Shown here one piece after another: positions 53,138 to 64,000 of a stretch of 64,000 bases of DNA (within the stretch, counting starts at the first letter, position 1; each line of letters opens with the position of its first letter). Below the pieces are notes generated by a model. The model was not told the DNA's origin. It was given only the letters and a program-made list of their open reading frames with translations, and made no database searches. The translations under genes were made by a program, and so were the position numbers. This DNA is from Paramecium pentaurelia. Taxonomy: Eukaryota; Ciliophora; Oligohymenophorea; Peniculida; Parameciidae. Where the stretch lies: NCBI GenBank assembly GCA_905183005.1, contig CAJJDO010000079.1:165510-229509 (forward strand). Reading direction: 5' to 3'.

Positions 53138-53586
53138 TGATGTCTTTATTTCAATATATAATTATAAAACCAAAATTTAAGTAATATTAAATGTTTCCAG
53201 AGTTATAAAAATGGTTGAATAAATAAAGAAAATTTGATGTGGTTTCTCTTTATATTGCCACTATCACATCTTTTAAAATAGGATGATATGGAATATTATT
53301 AGCATTTCTTATTAATAAAAATTATATTTTGTTTACAAATTTATTGAATTTATCTTACTATATCTTATATAAATAATCATAAAATAAATTATTAATTGTA
53401 AATGAAAATAAGAATGAATTATAGATCGATTATTTATATATAATTTTCATATTAAACTTTAAAATAATTAAGCCAAGTAGTAAATCATAAACTTTTAAAC
53501 AAAGTTCAATTATATTTTATAAGGAGAGTTTATCATAAAGACTAGTTTGATAATCAAAAGTCTAGTAGAATTCAAAATAGTAAATA
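53138..53586. other. AT-rich spacer
   Basis: No gene or RNA feature recognised. Confidence 0.5.
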
Positions 53587-54304
53587 ATGATTTCAACTTA
53601 TGGTATCTAAAAAGTATCAATTAGACATTAATATGGATAAATATCAAAATCATATTATGATACAATGGATCATCAGGATTAAATAATATATATTGAATAA
53701 GAGTAAACACATTACAATAAAAAAGCTATTTAATTTACAGAATTAACATAACTAGAATTTTATAATCTTCTAAAATCTGATCAACTCATCTATGAGTAAA
53801 AAGCAGTCTTAAAGTTTAAAAGATGAAATTCTATTTAATTTGATATCTCTTTAATACTTTATTAATCGACGCACTTATGAACTTATGAAATTTTCAACAA
53901 TGTTTACAAGTCTTTGCAATAAAAATTAGCTTAGGACAAAAGTTTAATTGTAATTTTTGAGAGTTTATACCTTAAATAAGAATATTTCAATTGAAAACAA
54001 ATGCAATAAGAAAGTTTAAGAAAAATTGGATTTGATTATGGAATCATTAAGGAAGATGTAAATAAGGATTTCTTAGTAAGATTTGGATATATATAGACAA
54101 TTAAATCAGAATCATAGTTAGTAGATTGATATGAATAAAGAATAAATGGACATATTACACCTTTAAAAGGTTTATAAGAATATATTTCAGTCAGGTGAAT
54201 ATAATAAATCAAAATATGCTTAAAATTAGGATGAAATGTAATTAGAAATGATGAATAAAGTAAGTAGGAAGAAATTGTAGGGATTGACAAAAATGAAGAG
54301 TTGA
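53587..54304 (+). CDS. Hydrophilic protein of unknown function (one-base frameshift)
   Basis: A frame from ATG 53587 and a second frame from about 53700 to TGA 54302-54304 join into one protein of about 238 codons if one A is dropped from the A6 run near 53720. The length (718 nt) fits one extra base. The second frame alone has its own ATG at 53792 and would give 170 aa. It is helical and charged (KVQEKLDLIMESLRK, NQDEMQLEMMNKV), with no transmembrane segment. No family recognised. Confidence 0.5.
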
Positions 54305-54453
54305 TATGTTATAGAAAATAAAGAGAATCTTAGTAATTGTTTAAAAGGAATTAGATACAAATAAGAGAATACTAGAATAATTCAAATGAAAATTTATAAG
54401 TTTAAATGATTTCTTAAGTTAGAGAGGTTTAGTGAATAATTATAATATACTAA

Positions 54454-54803
54454 TCAATCTTCTTTTACTATCCAACATTTTTCACATACATCATAATCAC
54501 ATTCTTAACATCTATATGCTCCACCTATTATCGAAGTTCTACACACATCGCAAGAATGATATTTCAAATTAGGAACATATTTCAATCTATTATTGATAAT
54601 ATATACTCGTGTCCACCACCACAAAATTCACCCATTACAGGAGGTTGTCTGCATTTAACACAATAATATATATTGCATTAAACACATCCATATCTACTCA
54701 TAGTGTCAACTGGACCACATTAATTACATTTTTAAATATGCTTCTTGACCCATTATAGTTTATGTTCATTTTGACATACATCATTTGCAGCCCAATTAAT
54801 CAT
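54454..54803 (-). CDS. Small zinc-finger protein (C1/ZZ-like)
   Basis: 109 aa after removing a 20-nt intron (54587-54606), which leaves exactly 110 codons. It has two halves of paired Cys/His. The first is C-x2-C (CNQC), CVQC, C-x2-C (CVKC), then H. The second is CDVC, CQEC, then CEKCW. This pattern resembles ZZ or C1/DC1 zinc-binding folds used for protein or ubiquitin-tag contacts. No catalytic feature is present. Confidence 0.75.
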
Positions 54804-54849
54804 AATTTTTACAATATTATTAATATTAAAAATATTCATATATATATCA

Positions 54850-55040
54850 ATGAACAATCCTGATCCACTTGATAAAATTTTACAACTCGGATAATAATAT
54901 GAATAATAGTATTAAATCTATTCAAAATTAGGATTTAACAAAGAAAAATAATCTAAAATACAATAGAAATTGTTAATTAAACTGAATAACAGATTTTGAA
55001 AGACAGAAAAGAATTTGAAAAATACTTATAACAAAAATGA
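54850..55040 (+). CDS. Very small charged protein, candidate
   Basis: From ATG 54850 a frame joined across a 35-nt GT...AG segment (about 54964-54998) gives exactly 52 codons, ending KEFEKYLQQK and TGA. It is Gln- and Lys-rich with no motif. It starts 46 bp from the divergent zinc-finger gene. Could be a real micro-protein or chance. Confidence 0.4.
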
Positions 55041-55696
55041 AAAGTTGAATTAAATTTTTTAATGTGACAAATCAATAATCAACTTATCACATTCTACTAA
55101 TAATTATTGATTCTCTTATTCTTGTAAAATTATCTAATAATAATTACAACCCTATGTAATAGATTCAATATTAAAGTACAAATGCAATAATGTTATAATA
55201 TTTAAATTCATCATAAGGATATATATTGTTAATTTAATAATAATAAATAAATTATACTTTTAAGGTATCTATTGTATTATTATTCTTTTTATAGTAATAC
55301 TTAAATAATTGATTATTATTATTGTTAAAAGTAACATTGAAAAACTTATAAATTTACAATTTCATATCATATAAGTGTCTGTTTTAAAAGATACTTTTTT
55401 ATCATTCTATAAATTATATTATTAATTATCTTTAGATTAATATTAATAATTTTATTATTTTATGTAATCTTAATCTATAGGAGAAGTATTTCAATTTAAC
55501 TTATAAAGGATTATTTAGTAAAAACTGAAACAAAAGGTGAAAGTCTAGCAAACAATAATAAATTTAATTAAGAAAGTTCTACGATTGAAAAAGAAACCAA
55601 TAATAATAATATCAAGTTGATTCCTGATGATAAAGAAAAGTTCTTTGAAATAATATTGAAAGAATAGGTTACAAATATGTTTAATATTATTAGTAA
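55041..55696. other. Mostly AT-rich stretch upstream of the selenoprotein gene
   Basis: A plus frame at about 55520-55690 (ending IISK and TGA) has plausible composition (PDDKEKFFEIILKEQV) but no start or partner exon was found. Otherwise nothing recognised. Confidence 0.4.
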
Positions 55697-56470
55697 ATGA
55701 GATTGGATAAGAAATATCAAGATATGTATGGATAATACCCTGGGAATCTCGAGGATATGATTCGTTCAGAAGTATTTAAATAATATGGATATGATGATTG
55801 TCCTTCAAATCATAAATTATATTATGTTTTGACTCAAAAATACAGAAATGATCCTGAATTGAAGAAATAAGTATTCTTTTGGAGAAATAATGTAATGTAA
55901 GGATGTAGACTTTCTTTGAAACAAGAACCACCTGAAATTCAATTGTTTAATTTATAAAGTTAGAGAGTTTCCCTCAAAGAATTAATGTTACAGAGTCATT
56001 AAGAGAATAGACTTCTTGTTGTTTATTCTGGTAGCATTACATGACCTCCATATCGTGAAGCTATAGCTGATTACATTGCATTTGCATAAAAATATAAAGA
56101 TATTTGCAAATGCATTATTACATATGTAAAGGAAGCTCATTTTGTTGAGAGGGATGAGTAAGGCAAATTTATAGATGGATGGCCTATTGGATTCTATGAA
56201 TATGAATATCCATAACACAAATCTCAGAAAGATAGATAGTAAATGGCTAAAATGCTTAAAGAATAGTTTCATATTCCAGAGGATTTAGAAGTCTATTAGG
56301 ATTAATTTCCTGATAATTTATTTGATGAATCTTTTGGAATTTGGCCATTTAATATGGTTGTTTTCAAGGAATGTAAATTTATTTGGAGAGGAATATTAAA
56401 TTTAGAGGGTTTAAAAGAGAAATATCATTCTAAATAATTAGAAAATCATTTATAAAATCTTAAATATTGA
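55697..56470 (+). CDS. Iodothyronine-deiodinase-like selenoprotein
   Basis: 258 codons from ATG 55697 to TGA 56468-56470, intronless, with one in-frame TGA at 56042-56044. That TGA sits in the context GSIT-U-PPYREAIADY, the position of selenocysteine in the deiodinase active site (GS-x-T-U-PP). Downstream, YVKEAH (animal IYIEEAH) and DGWPIG follow at family spacing, then a His/Arg-containing helix and the thioredoxin-fold C-terminal strand (FNMVVFKECKFIWRG). No signal peptide or transmembrane segment is seen, so it is probably cytosolic. A SECIS element lies just after the stop. Deiodinases remove iodine by reductive chemistry; in an organism without thyroid hormone the substrate is unknown, and a general reductive dehalogenation or redox role is only inference. 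The first 110 residues match no known deiodinase N-terminus. Confidence 0.92.
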
Positions 56471-56486
56471 ATTTATTAAAATAGTA

Positions 56487-56549
56487 ATCATTGAAATGAA
56501 TTCTATTAGTAAAAACAAATTGAAATATTGATAGAATGAAAAATATGAT
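56487..56549 (+). promoter_or_regulatory. SECIS element (selenocysteine insertion)
   Basis: In the 3' UTR, 25 nt after the stop. The quartet is formed by ATGA (56496-56499) and GA (56538-56539). Helix II is 11 bp: 56500-56510 pairs with 56527-56537, with two G-U and otherwise Watson-Crick pairs. The apical loop (56511-56526) begins with AAAAA, giving the conserved unpaired adenines 11 nt after the quartet. Helix I is ATCAT (56487-56491) with ATGAT (56545-56549), separated from the quartet by a small internal loop. This is a canonical eukaryotic form-I layout. Confidence 0.9.
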
Positions 56550-57114
56550 GGTTATTATTATATATTAAAATTCAATCTAAAATTTTGAGTTTATTCATAT
56601 ATAATTTCAAGTTAATTGGCCTTGTTTAATCGTACTGTTACTAATTATATATTCTTTACTACTTATAAGTTTAATCTGCATTTTCAATATATTCCAGTTC
56701 TCCAAAAATCTAAGTATCTTTTAAAAAATTATTCAGTTTTACATTAAATAATTTTATAATTTTTAGTTTATACCAATTTATCATTTTATAATTAATTGAA
56801 TAAATCAACTGGTTAATATCTTAATTTATGATAGATATTATATCTATTTATTTTTTAATGGCATATATCTATTTTTACAATTAAATTTAATTATTGCAAT
56901 TCATTTATTAGATAAGCAAATAGAGATCATCTTTAAACTCAACTTTAATCTCTATTAACCTAATTAGAATTAGTTCAACGAATGATTTATCATCCTTTGG
57001 ATATATAATATTTTCAATCTATATATAAATCATAATTTAATATTTTTATAATAAATTGTAGAGAGAATTATGAAAAAAAACCAACTCATTGATAATAAAA
57101 CGGAATACTCATAA
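56550..57114. other. AT-rich convergent spacer
   Basis: Nothing recognised beyond the SECIS flank. Confidence 0.5.
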
Positions 57115-57619
57115 TCACTCTTATTCCTCTTTAATAGGTTAATAAAACCATTTTTCAGTAGGAAAACATAGGTATTAACTTATTAATATAATATATACTT
57201 AAATCCAATCTTAGGTAACTTTTTTCTTATTTCCATCATGAAATCAATCCTATCTTTTCCAATTTTACATTTTGTTCTTGCTTTTCTTTCTCTGGATTAC
57301 TTTTTCCCTACTCTTCCTTAAGTTTTATATACTTTCAGTATAGCTTTTGCTGTTGATAATTTTATAGAACATCTTTCAGAAGCATTCTTGATAGTAAATC
57401 CATCCTCAATTATCATCTTTATTAATGAATTTCTCTAATCATCTGTTATAAAATTATATTTCTTAGTTGGAACTAGGTATCATTCTAATTATGAATACTT
57501 TTATGTTGTTTAATGTTTGTCTTTTTGGTTTAGACATCATTAATACAACTTTTTAATAGATCTAGTTTAGGAAATGGACAATAACTTTTATCAATTAAAT
57601 CCGTATAAAATGTGAACAT
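57115..57619 (-). CDS. Small HTH-domain protein (transposase/homeodomain-like HTH)
   Basis: 152 aa; removing introns of 26 and 20 nt gives exactly 153 codons. The central part, TDDQRNSLIKMIIEDG followed by FTIKNASERCSIKLSTAKAI and KVYKTQGRVGKK, is a helix-turn-helix of the type found in transposase N-termini and many small ciliate proteins. A basic stretch (SRERKARTK) follows. No transposase catalytic domain is attached. Probably DNA-binding; domesticated transposase origin is possible. Confidence 0.75.
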
Positions 57620-58000
57620 ATTATAATTAGATTTGTTTATTTTTAAAAGTGTTCAATAAATATTGTATAAATATGATATTCAATTTTCGATAATTATATA
57701 AATTCTAAGCAAATTGAGAATGTTCTAGATAATATTTATGAATAACCATATATAAATTTGTTAGATATAGAACAATTTAAGAATTCCTACTTTGATATCA
57801 TATATACATAGTTTCATCCTATTATTAGAAAATAATTGAAAAAAGATCTTGAATGAATAAATGTATATTTTTTAATAAAGATAAAAATCATATTTGAAAT
57901 GGAGTTCTATAATGAATTAGATTAATTTAATTAATGAATAATTAATAAATTAAGATGAAGAAAATGGTAAATAAAAAATAATGAAAATAAATATAAAGGC
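57620..58000. other. AT-rich spacer
   Basis: No feature recognised. Confidence 0.5.
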
Positions 58001-59514
58001 TCATATATGATGAGTTTAGTACCATTCACAATATTTGTATAATTAAGGAGCATTGGATAATTCAGCAAAGGATTTTAATTAAGAGACAGTGTTTTGATCT
58101 ATAAAATTGCATAGAATCTTCTCACATAAAGATTTCAAATCTATTAACATATATTAATCAGCAGTCTGTAATAAGGATTTGACTTAGTCTAAGCATGATG
58201 AAAATTAATCATTTGGTACCTAGTTATAACTTTGATTACTTACTTCACCAGTATAAATATAAAATAATAATTATTCAAATATTAGAGCAGATGTATCTTG
58301 GATATATATTTTTTATTCTTAATTTTATTATTCAGATTCAAAAAGTTTAGAGAAATTTAAATATCTAGATAATACTGTAATATAATATAAATTTACATAT
58401 TTTATGTGCATAAAATTGTTGATTATCAACTATAAATATAAGATCACTATATTTTGGTGAATTATAGAATTATTTAAAATAGTTATTTACTTAAATATTA
58501 TTAAAATCTAGAATATGAATATTAGGTGGAGTGATAGTATCAATAATAAAAAAGTCTTTAAAATATTAAGAACCACAAGATCCACCAAAAATATAGATTA
58601 GATTACCCATAGCAGTCATACTATGACCAGCTCTAGCTTTATCAAAGTGTTCTTCATCTTACAATTCAACAACAGTCCATAAATTTTTAATTGGATCATA
58701 ACATTATAAGTCTCCAAAACAAGTTGTTTATGGTCCACTACCACCAAATAAATAGATATTATTTTCAATAGTTGTCATACACATACCTGCTCTTGCACTA
58801 GGTGAATATGCTGCATTTAATTCACTCCATTTATTAGTCAATGTATCATAAGAATAGAGATCATTTAATCTTTTTTTACCATCCCATCCACCAAAAATAA
58901 AAAGTTTATTTTCCCAAACAGTAGAACTATGATTAGCTCTTGGAGGAGGTTTATCCTTTTCAGAAGTTTGTATGAATTTCCAAATATTTGTTTTAGAATT
59001 GAAACTATGTAAATCATTTAGATAATCTTTTCCATCTCCACCTCTAAAGATATAGATTAATTAACCAATTAAATCAGCACTATGCATATTACATGGACCA
59101 GGAATCTACTTAAATTATTGTTATTACTTCACCTAATGTATTTACTAATGTCCATGTTAAAGTATCAAGATCTAAAACATATACTTCTCCACTTGCATAA
59201 GTTCCACTTCCTAACCATCCACCAATAACAAACATTTTATTCTCAATCACAGTTGCTGAATGTCCATTTCTACTTTCAGGTATTTTACCATTAGCTTTAC
59301 ATTTATTCCATTATCCATCTCTATAAATATGAATATCATTATGATTCTTCTTAGAATCATATCCACCAAAAATTATAATCTAATTTTTATAATGCACAGA
59401 TGTATGATTCTTTATTGCAGGACATTATTAAGCATTTTTCCTGAAAACTTTGGCTACAAGTTTTTCTTATTAACAATAATTAGGAGATTATCCATTTCCA
59501 TCATAGTGATACAT
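58001..59514 (-). CDS. Kelch-repeat protein with C-terminal BTB domain
   Basis: 489 aa; two 22-nt introns removed leave exactly 490 codons. Six or so Kelch blades come first (IIIFGGYDSKKNHND, FVIGGWLGSGTYASG, IYIFRGGDGKDYLND, LFIFGGWDGKKRLND, IYLFGGSGPQ, IYIFGGSCGS). A BTB/POZ domain then follows from about residue 330 (NSPKYSDLIFIVDNQQFYAHKI, SRYLNFSKLF, FIYTGEV-like FYIYTGEVSN). The order is Kelch then BTB, the reverse of animal KLHL proteins. BTB domains recruit Cul3 ubiquitin ligases, so a substrate-adaptor role is a reasonable inference. Confidence 0.92.
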
Positions 59515-59636
59515 AATATTGTAAGATTATTTAAATATGATTATAAATTATTCAATCAGATTAATTAATAGAATCTATTTGAATATATATGATAAAATGA
59601 TATTCATATTGTTTATATAAACAATTATAGAATTAA

Positions 59637-62296
59637 TCAACTGTTTTATTTACTCTTATTTGATATTATACTGTCTTGATATTATTTATAAGAGAATAGA
59701 GCCTTAAAATTAATAATAAGTATATACCTAATCTATATTATTTCTTGGATAATAATCACTATAACTATGATTATTATCAATGGATTAATTAAGATCATAT
59801 AGAGGCATATCAAATGGATTATTCTAGAATTACTTAGCTGTCTCATTGGTAAATTTAGATGATTATATTCCATATTTCGAGAATTATCTATGATCTGAAC
59901 TTTACAAGATTCCGTTACCATGATCTTCACTTATAATTGATTTGGATTTTTAACTTCTCTTGTCTTAAATAGTAGCATATTTAATTATTGAGGGACTTAA
60001 ATCTAAAATATTGATTATATTTTAACCTCTTTCAATTTTAGTCACATGAGATTATCTTTTCTCTTAATATCTTTTTTAATGAACCATGAAACTATCTTTT
60101 GGTGATTTTAATTGTTATGCTTATTTTAATTCTTTTAAAACATAAGAACTAGCACTACTACCAACTTAAGGTACATATTAAACAGGACTCAAATTTTATA
60201 CATATTATGACATTTTATGATGTTCCTCTTCATCAGAATGTTCAGTATGTTATTACTCAAATTACATTCCTAGACTAGTAATTGTTTTAGGGCGTTTAAA
60301 AGTTTCAGATGATAATAACATTAGATGTCTAACATTACATACAACTTATTCTATTAAACTGGCATTTTTCATACATTTGAACTTTTTTGAATGATTTCTC
60401 TATTGTAATATAAATATTTACTCTTTAATATTTTTATCTTTTGTTAATTTCATCAAAATAAATATAATCCATTAACATTTATCTTGGAGGAATATAATGA
60501 ACTTTCTTACAATTATCAATTTTATGATTCCCTTTACAAATTTAACAAGTTACTCCAATTAGTTTATATTCCTAATTGAATTATACTCTATCTAAACACA
60601 TTTTAATTTTTTCAAGTTCAGTAATACTTTTTTTAATTTCTTTCCAAAATAATTCTGAATTAATTTCCAATATCTTACAACATGTTTCACATTAAACACC
60701 AATATCAGACTCTTATTATAAAAAGAATCCATTTTAATTATAAATTCCATTTTCATTAATACCTATTGGAAATTATTTGTTTTATTTTTATTAATAACAT
60801 TTAACTTTTCCTGATAATATAAAATATAAGAATTTATTTTATTATTAAGCTTCAATTAAAACTTCATTTGGTTCCAAAATTCTTTCCTTTGTTGCATTCA
60901 TTAATATATTTGCTATTGATGATTTACTCAAACATTTATCTATTAATGGTATTTTCCTTAAAGTATTTGAATATTATGCATTCAATAATTTAGTAGATAA
61001 TGTATTTGGTAATCTATCATAATCAATTAAATTTCTTGTTTTCAATCTTGATTAAATTTATTTATTTGATATTGATAAACTTTCATATCTTAAATCAAAT
61101 GGTAATTATTGAATAATTTTAGAGAATTCAATTAATCCTGATATTAATGTACTTTAATTTCTATATAGATGATTAATCTAATCACTAATAATAGTAAATT
61201 AATAAACAATAAAAATAAGAACAATAATTTTAATTGGATATATTAAAATTGATTGATTATTTGTAATTATAAGTATATTGATTATACTACACTAATTTTA
61301 ATAGAATTCATTCAAACTTTAATGAATTTAATTAACTTATGTAATAACTAATAGAAATCCACAAATAATTTAGAATAAATGAATTTATGATATTCTTAAA
61401 GTAAAGAAATAAATTGAATATTATCTAAAACATATAGAAAGTTAAAGTAATTGCTTGAACATTTGATAAAATCTTGTAAATGTCACTATATGTATGATTT
61501 ACATGAATATAACTTGCTATCTAAGATAATTATAATTAATACTTAAAATCAATTAAAGTACAAATAAACGGAATAAAAGCAGCCAATGGTAAATAATCTA
61601 TAAATTTAGCAGTCTTTTAAATATTCAAACTAAACAATAAGAAGTTTAAAAATAATAATGGCAGTTAGGTTTGTAACTAATATGTTAGATTATAATCAGA
61701 ATATGCTACACCATATAAGAGAAGTGGAAATTAATACATGTAATAGATATAAAGGATAATTTGTATAATAATTACTATTGGTTTGATATTTGTTTAGAGT
61801 TCTTGTTTCTTTTTTTCTTTTGCATAAGTATTATCACCCAAATATTATCCATACTTATTACATTAATCATCATCCTTATATGTACCTTAATGAGTAAATA
61901 TTTAACTCCAATGTACTGGTTCTTTGATAATAAAATCATTGATTTATGGAGATAGTTTCTTATTTATTAGAGTCTCAAATGCCTTATTGTCTGACTGTTC
62001 ATTCACACTTGATTCTTCATTAATGAGATTTAATGGTGTAGCTCTACCATCTATTGCTCCTGATGTACAAAGTGGTGATTTCTATACATTATGAGTACCT
62101 ATTCTAATTTAATGGAAGTTCTAATACTATGTTGAGAGTCAATAGGAGTGAAAGAACTATTTAAATCACTTGGTCTTCGAACTTACATTACAGGCTAAGA
62201 ATTCAGGGAGTTAATTTGTTGTAAGACTGGAACATTATTAGATGTGTCATTCACAGAGATTTCTGATTTTGAGCAATTTTTACGATAAGAACTCAT
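59637..62296 (-). CDS. Cyclic-nucleotide-binding-domain membrane protein (ion-channel-like)
   Basis: The N-terminus is a polar, Ser/Asn-rich region with KKLSPQINDFIIKEPVHW, a motif seen in ciliate cyclic-nucleotide-gated channel relatives. Hydrophobic segments occupy about 61250-61830. LPFDLRYES and a CNBD-like stretch follow (about 60700-61050, IDKCLSKSSIANILMNATKERILEPNEVL...FLYFILSGKV). The long C-terminal tail is polar. No TVGYG-type pore signature was found between the hydrophobic segments, so channel function is uncertain. Introns assumed: 17 nt near 62120, 26 nt near 61310, 25 nt near 59710; the junction around 61170 is unresolved. The end at 59637 depends on the last intron. Confidence 0.6.
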
Positions 62297-63230
62297 TATT
62301 ATTTAATTATATTACTCAAAGTTAATGGAATAAATCCATTTACTTATTACATTTAAAATTGAACTACATCTTCTTCATTTTCATCAAACATCATAGGAAT
62401 TGGTTCAGTTTCATTCATCTTTTTAGATTTTACAAAATTATTTCGATGACTTAATTTCTTTTCTAAAAATTCCAATATCTTCATTTACTTATTTAATTGA
62501 GGATTAACATTATTACTAACTTATTATTATTATTCTATAGAATCAATCTTAACATCTAATAAATCTTAACTTCTCTTTACTATAGTATTATTTTGTTCTT
62601 TTGATAAAGATTGTTAAATTATGATTAGGAATATAGATGTAATCAAATCTAATATTACACCTCCAGATAAACTAATATAGAAAACCTAATATATAAATAT
62701 TCTTTACTAGAAATAGATATGTGTCATCCTTCAAATAAGATATTATTGCAAATATCCTTACAAATATACACAATAAACATTTTAATACTAACAACCAAAT
62801 GCTCTTGAAAATGTATCTTTTTATTATTATACATTCAATACTATAATTAATTTTAATCCAAACATTTATTTAAGTAATTTGAGTGAAATTTACCATTGCA
62901 ATTCTAACAAATTTTGCATTCTTTACATTTAAAATCTTTATTCATTCTTCCACAATTTAAACATGTTTATGTATACTTTAATTTCTTATTGTTAAATATA
63001 GTCACTAATTTAAGAATCATAAATTACCTTTTGTATTACCCAATAAGAAAAGTAATAATATAATCATAAATCCACATAAAATACCCATTGCAACATACTA
63101 TTCATATTATAATTTGAACTACCTCATAATGTTAATAAAGTATCGAGTAAATGCAGTCAATTATGAATAAGGTATTCTCTACCATTTATATACCAATCAC
63201 AATATTCAGAATCATGTTCTATTTCATATC
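62293..63230 (-). CDS. Membrane protein with degenerate DHHC-type Cys cluster
   Basis: The layout is two membrane segments around a Cys-rich core. A hydrophobic stretch (MGILCGFMIILLLFLLG) leads to TCLNCGRMNKDFKCKECKIC and QNCNGKFHSNYLNKC, then two more hydrophobic segments (IWLLVLKCLLCIFVRIFAII; ILDLITSIFLIII) and a polar tail. This is the topology of DHHC palmitoyltransferases, but the DHHC signature itself is replaced (FHSN...KC), so activity is doubtful. Introns of 23 and 22 nt fit. The N-terminus is unclear: a one-base change is needed near 63165 and no start was fixed. The TGA overlaps the next gene's ATG as ATGA. Confidence 0.5.
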
Positions 63231-63798
63231 AAACTTAATTTCACTGATATTAATATTATTTATAATCTATTTCTCATAACTAATAATAAATATTTTAATT
63301 GAATTTTACTTAAGATATAAATTATATTATTAATTCCATCAAATATATTAGGTATTGATAATTTAATAAAGTAAATTATTCTATTTAGGTTATAAATTAT
63401 AATGTTAAATTTTAGTATTAAATATATAATCTAAATTATTATTATCTAATATTTAATTATATTAGTTATCATTTATATTATGCTATTTAAATAATAATAA
63501 TTATTCACTTTGTTAATTAAATAAATTAAGATTTATAAATATATAAAATTTAATTTAAATTGAATCAATTACTTAAAAATGAATAGAAATATTATTTAAA
63601 ATTCATTATTTTCATTATTTATATGTTTTAAGAACTAAAATTATAAAAAATATAGAGATTATTATAATGAGAATCATAAATTAATCAATATAAAGAATAA
63701 TCAATCATAAAATAACTAATTTATATTATTCTTACATATATATATTAAGTTAAGACTTTTTATGAAACATAATTCTTAATTATTAAATTATAAATTGA
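63231..63798. other. AT-rich divergent intergenic region
   Basis: No gene recognised; it separates the minus DHHC-like gene from the plus dehydrogenase. Confidence 0.5.
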
Positions 63799-64000
63799 AT
63801 GGGTAATCAATAGCAAATATTGAAATTGACTAAGACTAAATAGTTTAAACGTATATAAGATTATTAATGAAATAGCAAACTCTGTAATTGTAATCACAGG
63901 AGCATCTAGTGGGATTGGACGTGAATTAGCATTACAATATGCAACAAGAGGAGTCAAGTATATATATTATAGATTAGATTAATGTTGGCTGCTAGATCAG
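63799..64000 (+). CDS. Short-chain dehydrogenase/reductase, 5' part only
   Basis: ATG at 63799. A 25-nt intron (GTATATAAGATT...) leads into SVIVITGASSGIGRELALQYA, the Rossmann-fold TGxxxGIG cofactor motif. A second 20-nt intron leads to GVKLMLAARS, the second strand with the Arg that often favours NADPH. The gene runs off the window, so the catalytic YxxxK is not visible. Substrate unknown. Confidence 0.85.

Noticed and set aside
56042..56044. Reading the TGA as the end of a truncated gene
   Set aside because: The frame continues with conserved deiodinase motifs for 140 codons and a SECIS follows the true stop.
59260..59930. Plus and minus standard-code frames around the Kelch gene start
   Set aside because: Shadows of the Kelch-BTB and cyclic-nucleotide genes.
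1..64000. CRISPR arrays, tRNA and rRNA genes, telomere repeats
   Set aside because: None was found by eye: no regular spacer-repeat array, no tRNA-like B box in context, no tandem CCCCAA or CCCAAA run.

Overview
This window looks like macronuclear DNA from a ciliate, most probably a Paramecium species. It is very AT-rich. Long conserved reading frames only appear when TAA and TAG are read as glutamine and TGA is kept as the sole ordinary stop. The introns are tiny (17 to about 37 nt, GT...AG) and genes are packed on both strands. A standard-code ORF scan therefore sees almost nothing real here; the calls below come from reading with the ciliate code and removing short introns.

Layout. 378-4170: a large cysteine-rich membrane protein broken by stops and frameshifts. 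About 4505-4800: an unusually GC-rich, hairpin-rich island. 4850-6600: an unresolved, decayed minus-strand region. 7877-15741: two WD40 proteins with a MORN-like repeat protein between them, interrupted by an assembly join (one N flanked by a perfect 1,070-bp direct repeat). 17700-19718: a small Gly/Ala-rich membrane protein and a zinc-finger/TPR protein. 20881-35326: two very large same-strand genes, an IP3/ryanodine-receptor-type Ca2+ release channel (about 2,980 codons) and a multi-pass PAS-type membrane protein (about 1,810 codons). 35493-41895: a kinase-like protein, two unknown proteins, a heat-shock-factor family protein, a Mei2-type RNA-binding protein and a secreted S1/P1 nuclease. 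42038-45684: a Na+/K+-ATPase-type P-type pump. 46617-55040: a tail-anchored protein, a small secreted protein, a Tul1/Dsc-type transmembrane RING E3 ligase, a long coiled-coil protein with a zinc-binding tail, and small proteins. 55697-56549: an iodothyronine-deiodinase-like selenoprotein with an in-frame TGA at the Sec position and a well-formed SECIS element 25 nt after the stop. 57115-63230: an HTH protein, a Kelch-BTB protein, a cyclic-nucleotide-binding membrane protein and a DHHC-like membrane protein. 63799 to the end: the start of a short-chain dehydrogenase.

Many genes close exactly in frame once their introns are removed (pump, TPR, Mei2, S1/P1, coiled-coil, Kelch-BTB, HTH, zinc-finger), which validates the models. 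Others need single-base corrections, mostly at A or T homopolymers. These are more likely sequence errors than biology, except in the first gene, where Trp codons appear as TGA.

Functionally the window mixes Ca2+ and ion homeostasis (release channel, Na/K pump, cyclic-nucleotide protein), membrane protein quality control, stress transcription, RNA binding and redox/selenium biology. No operon-like logic is implied. The strongest discovery is the deiodinase-like selenoprotein with its SECIS.
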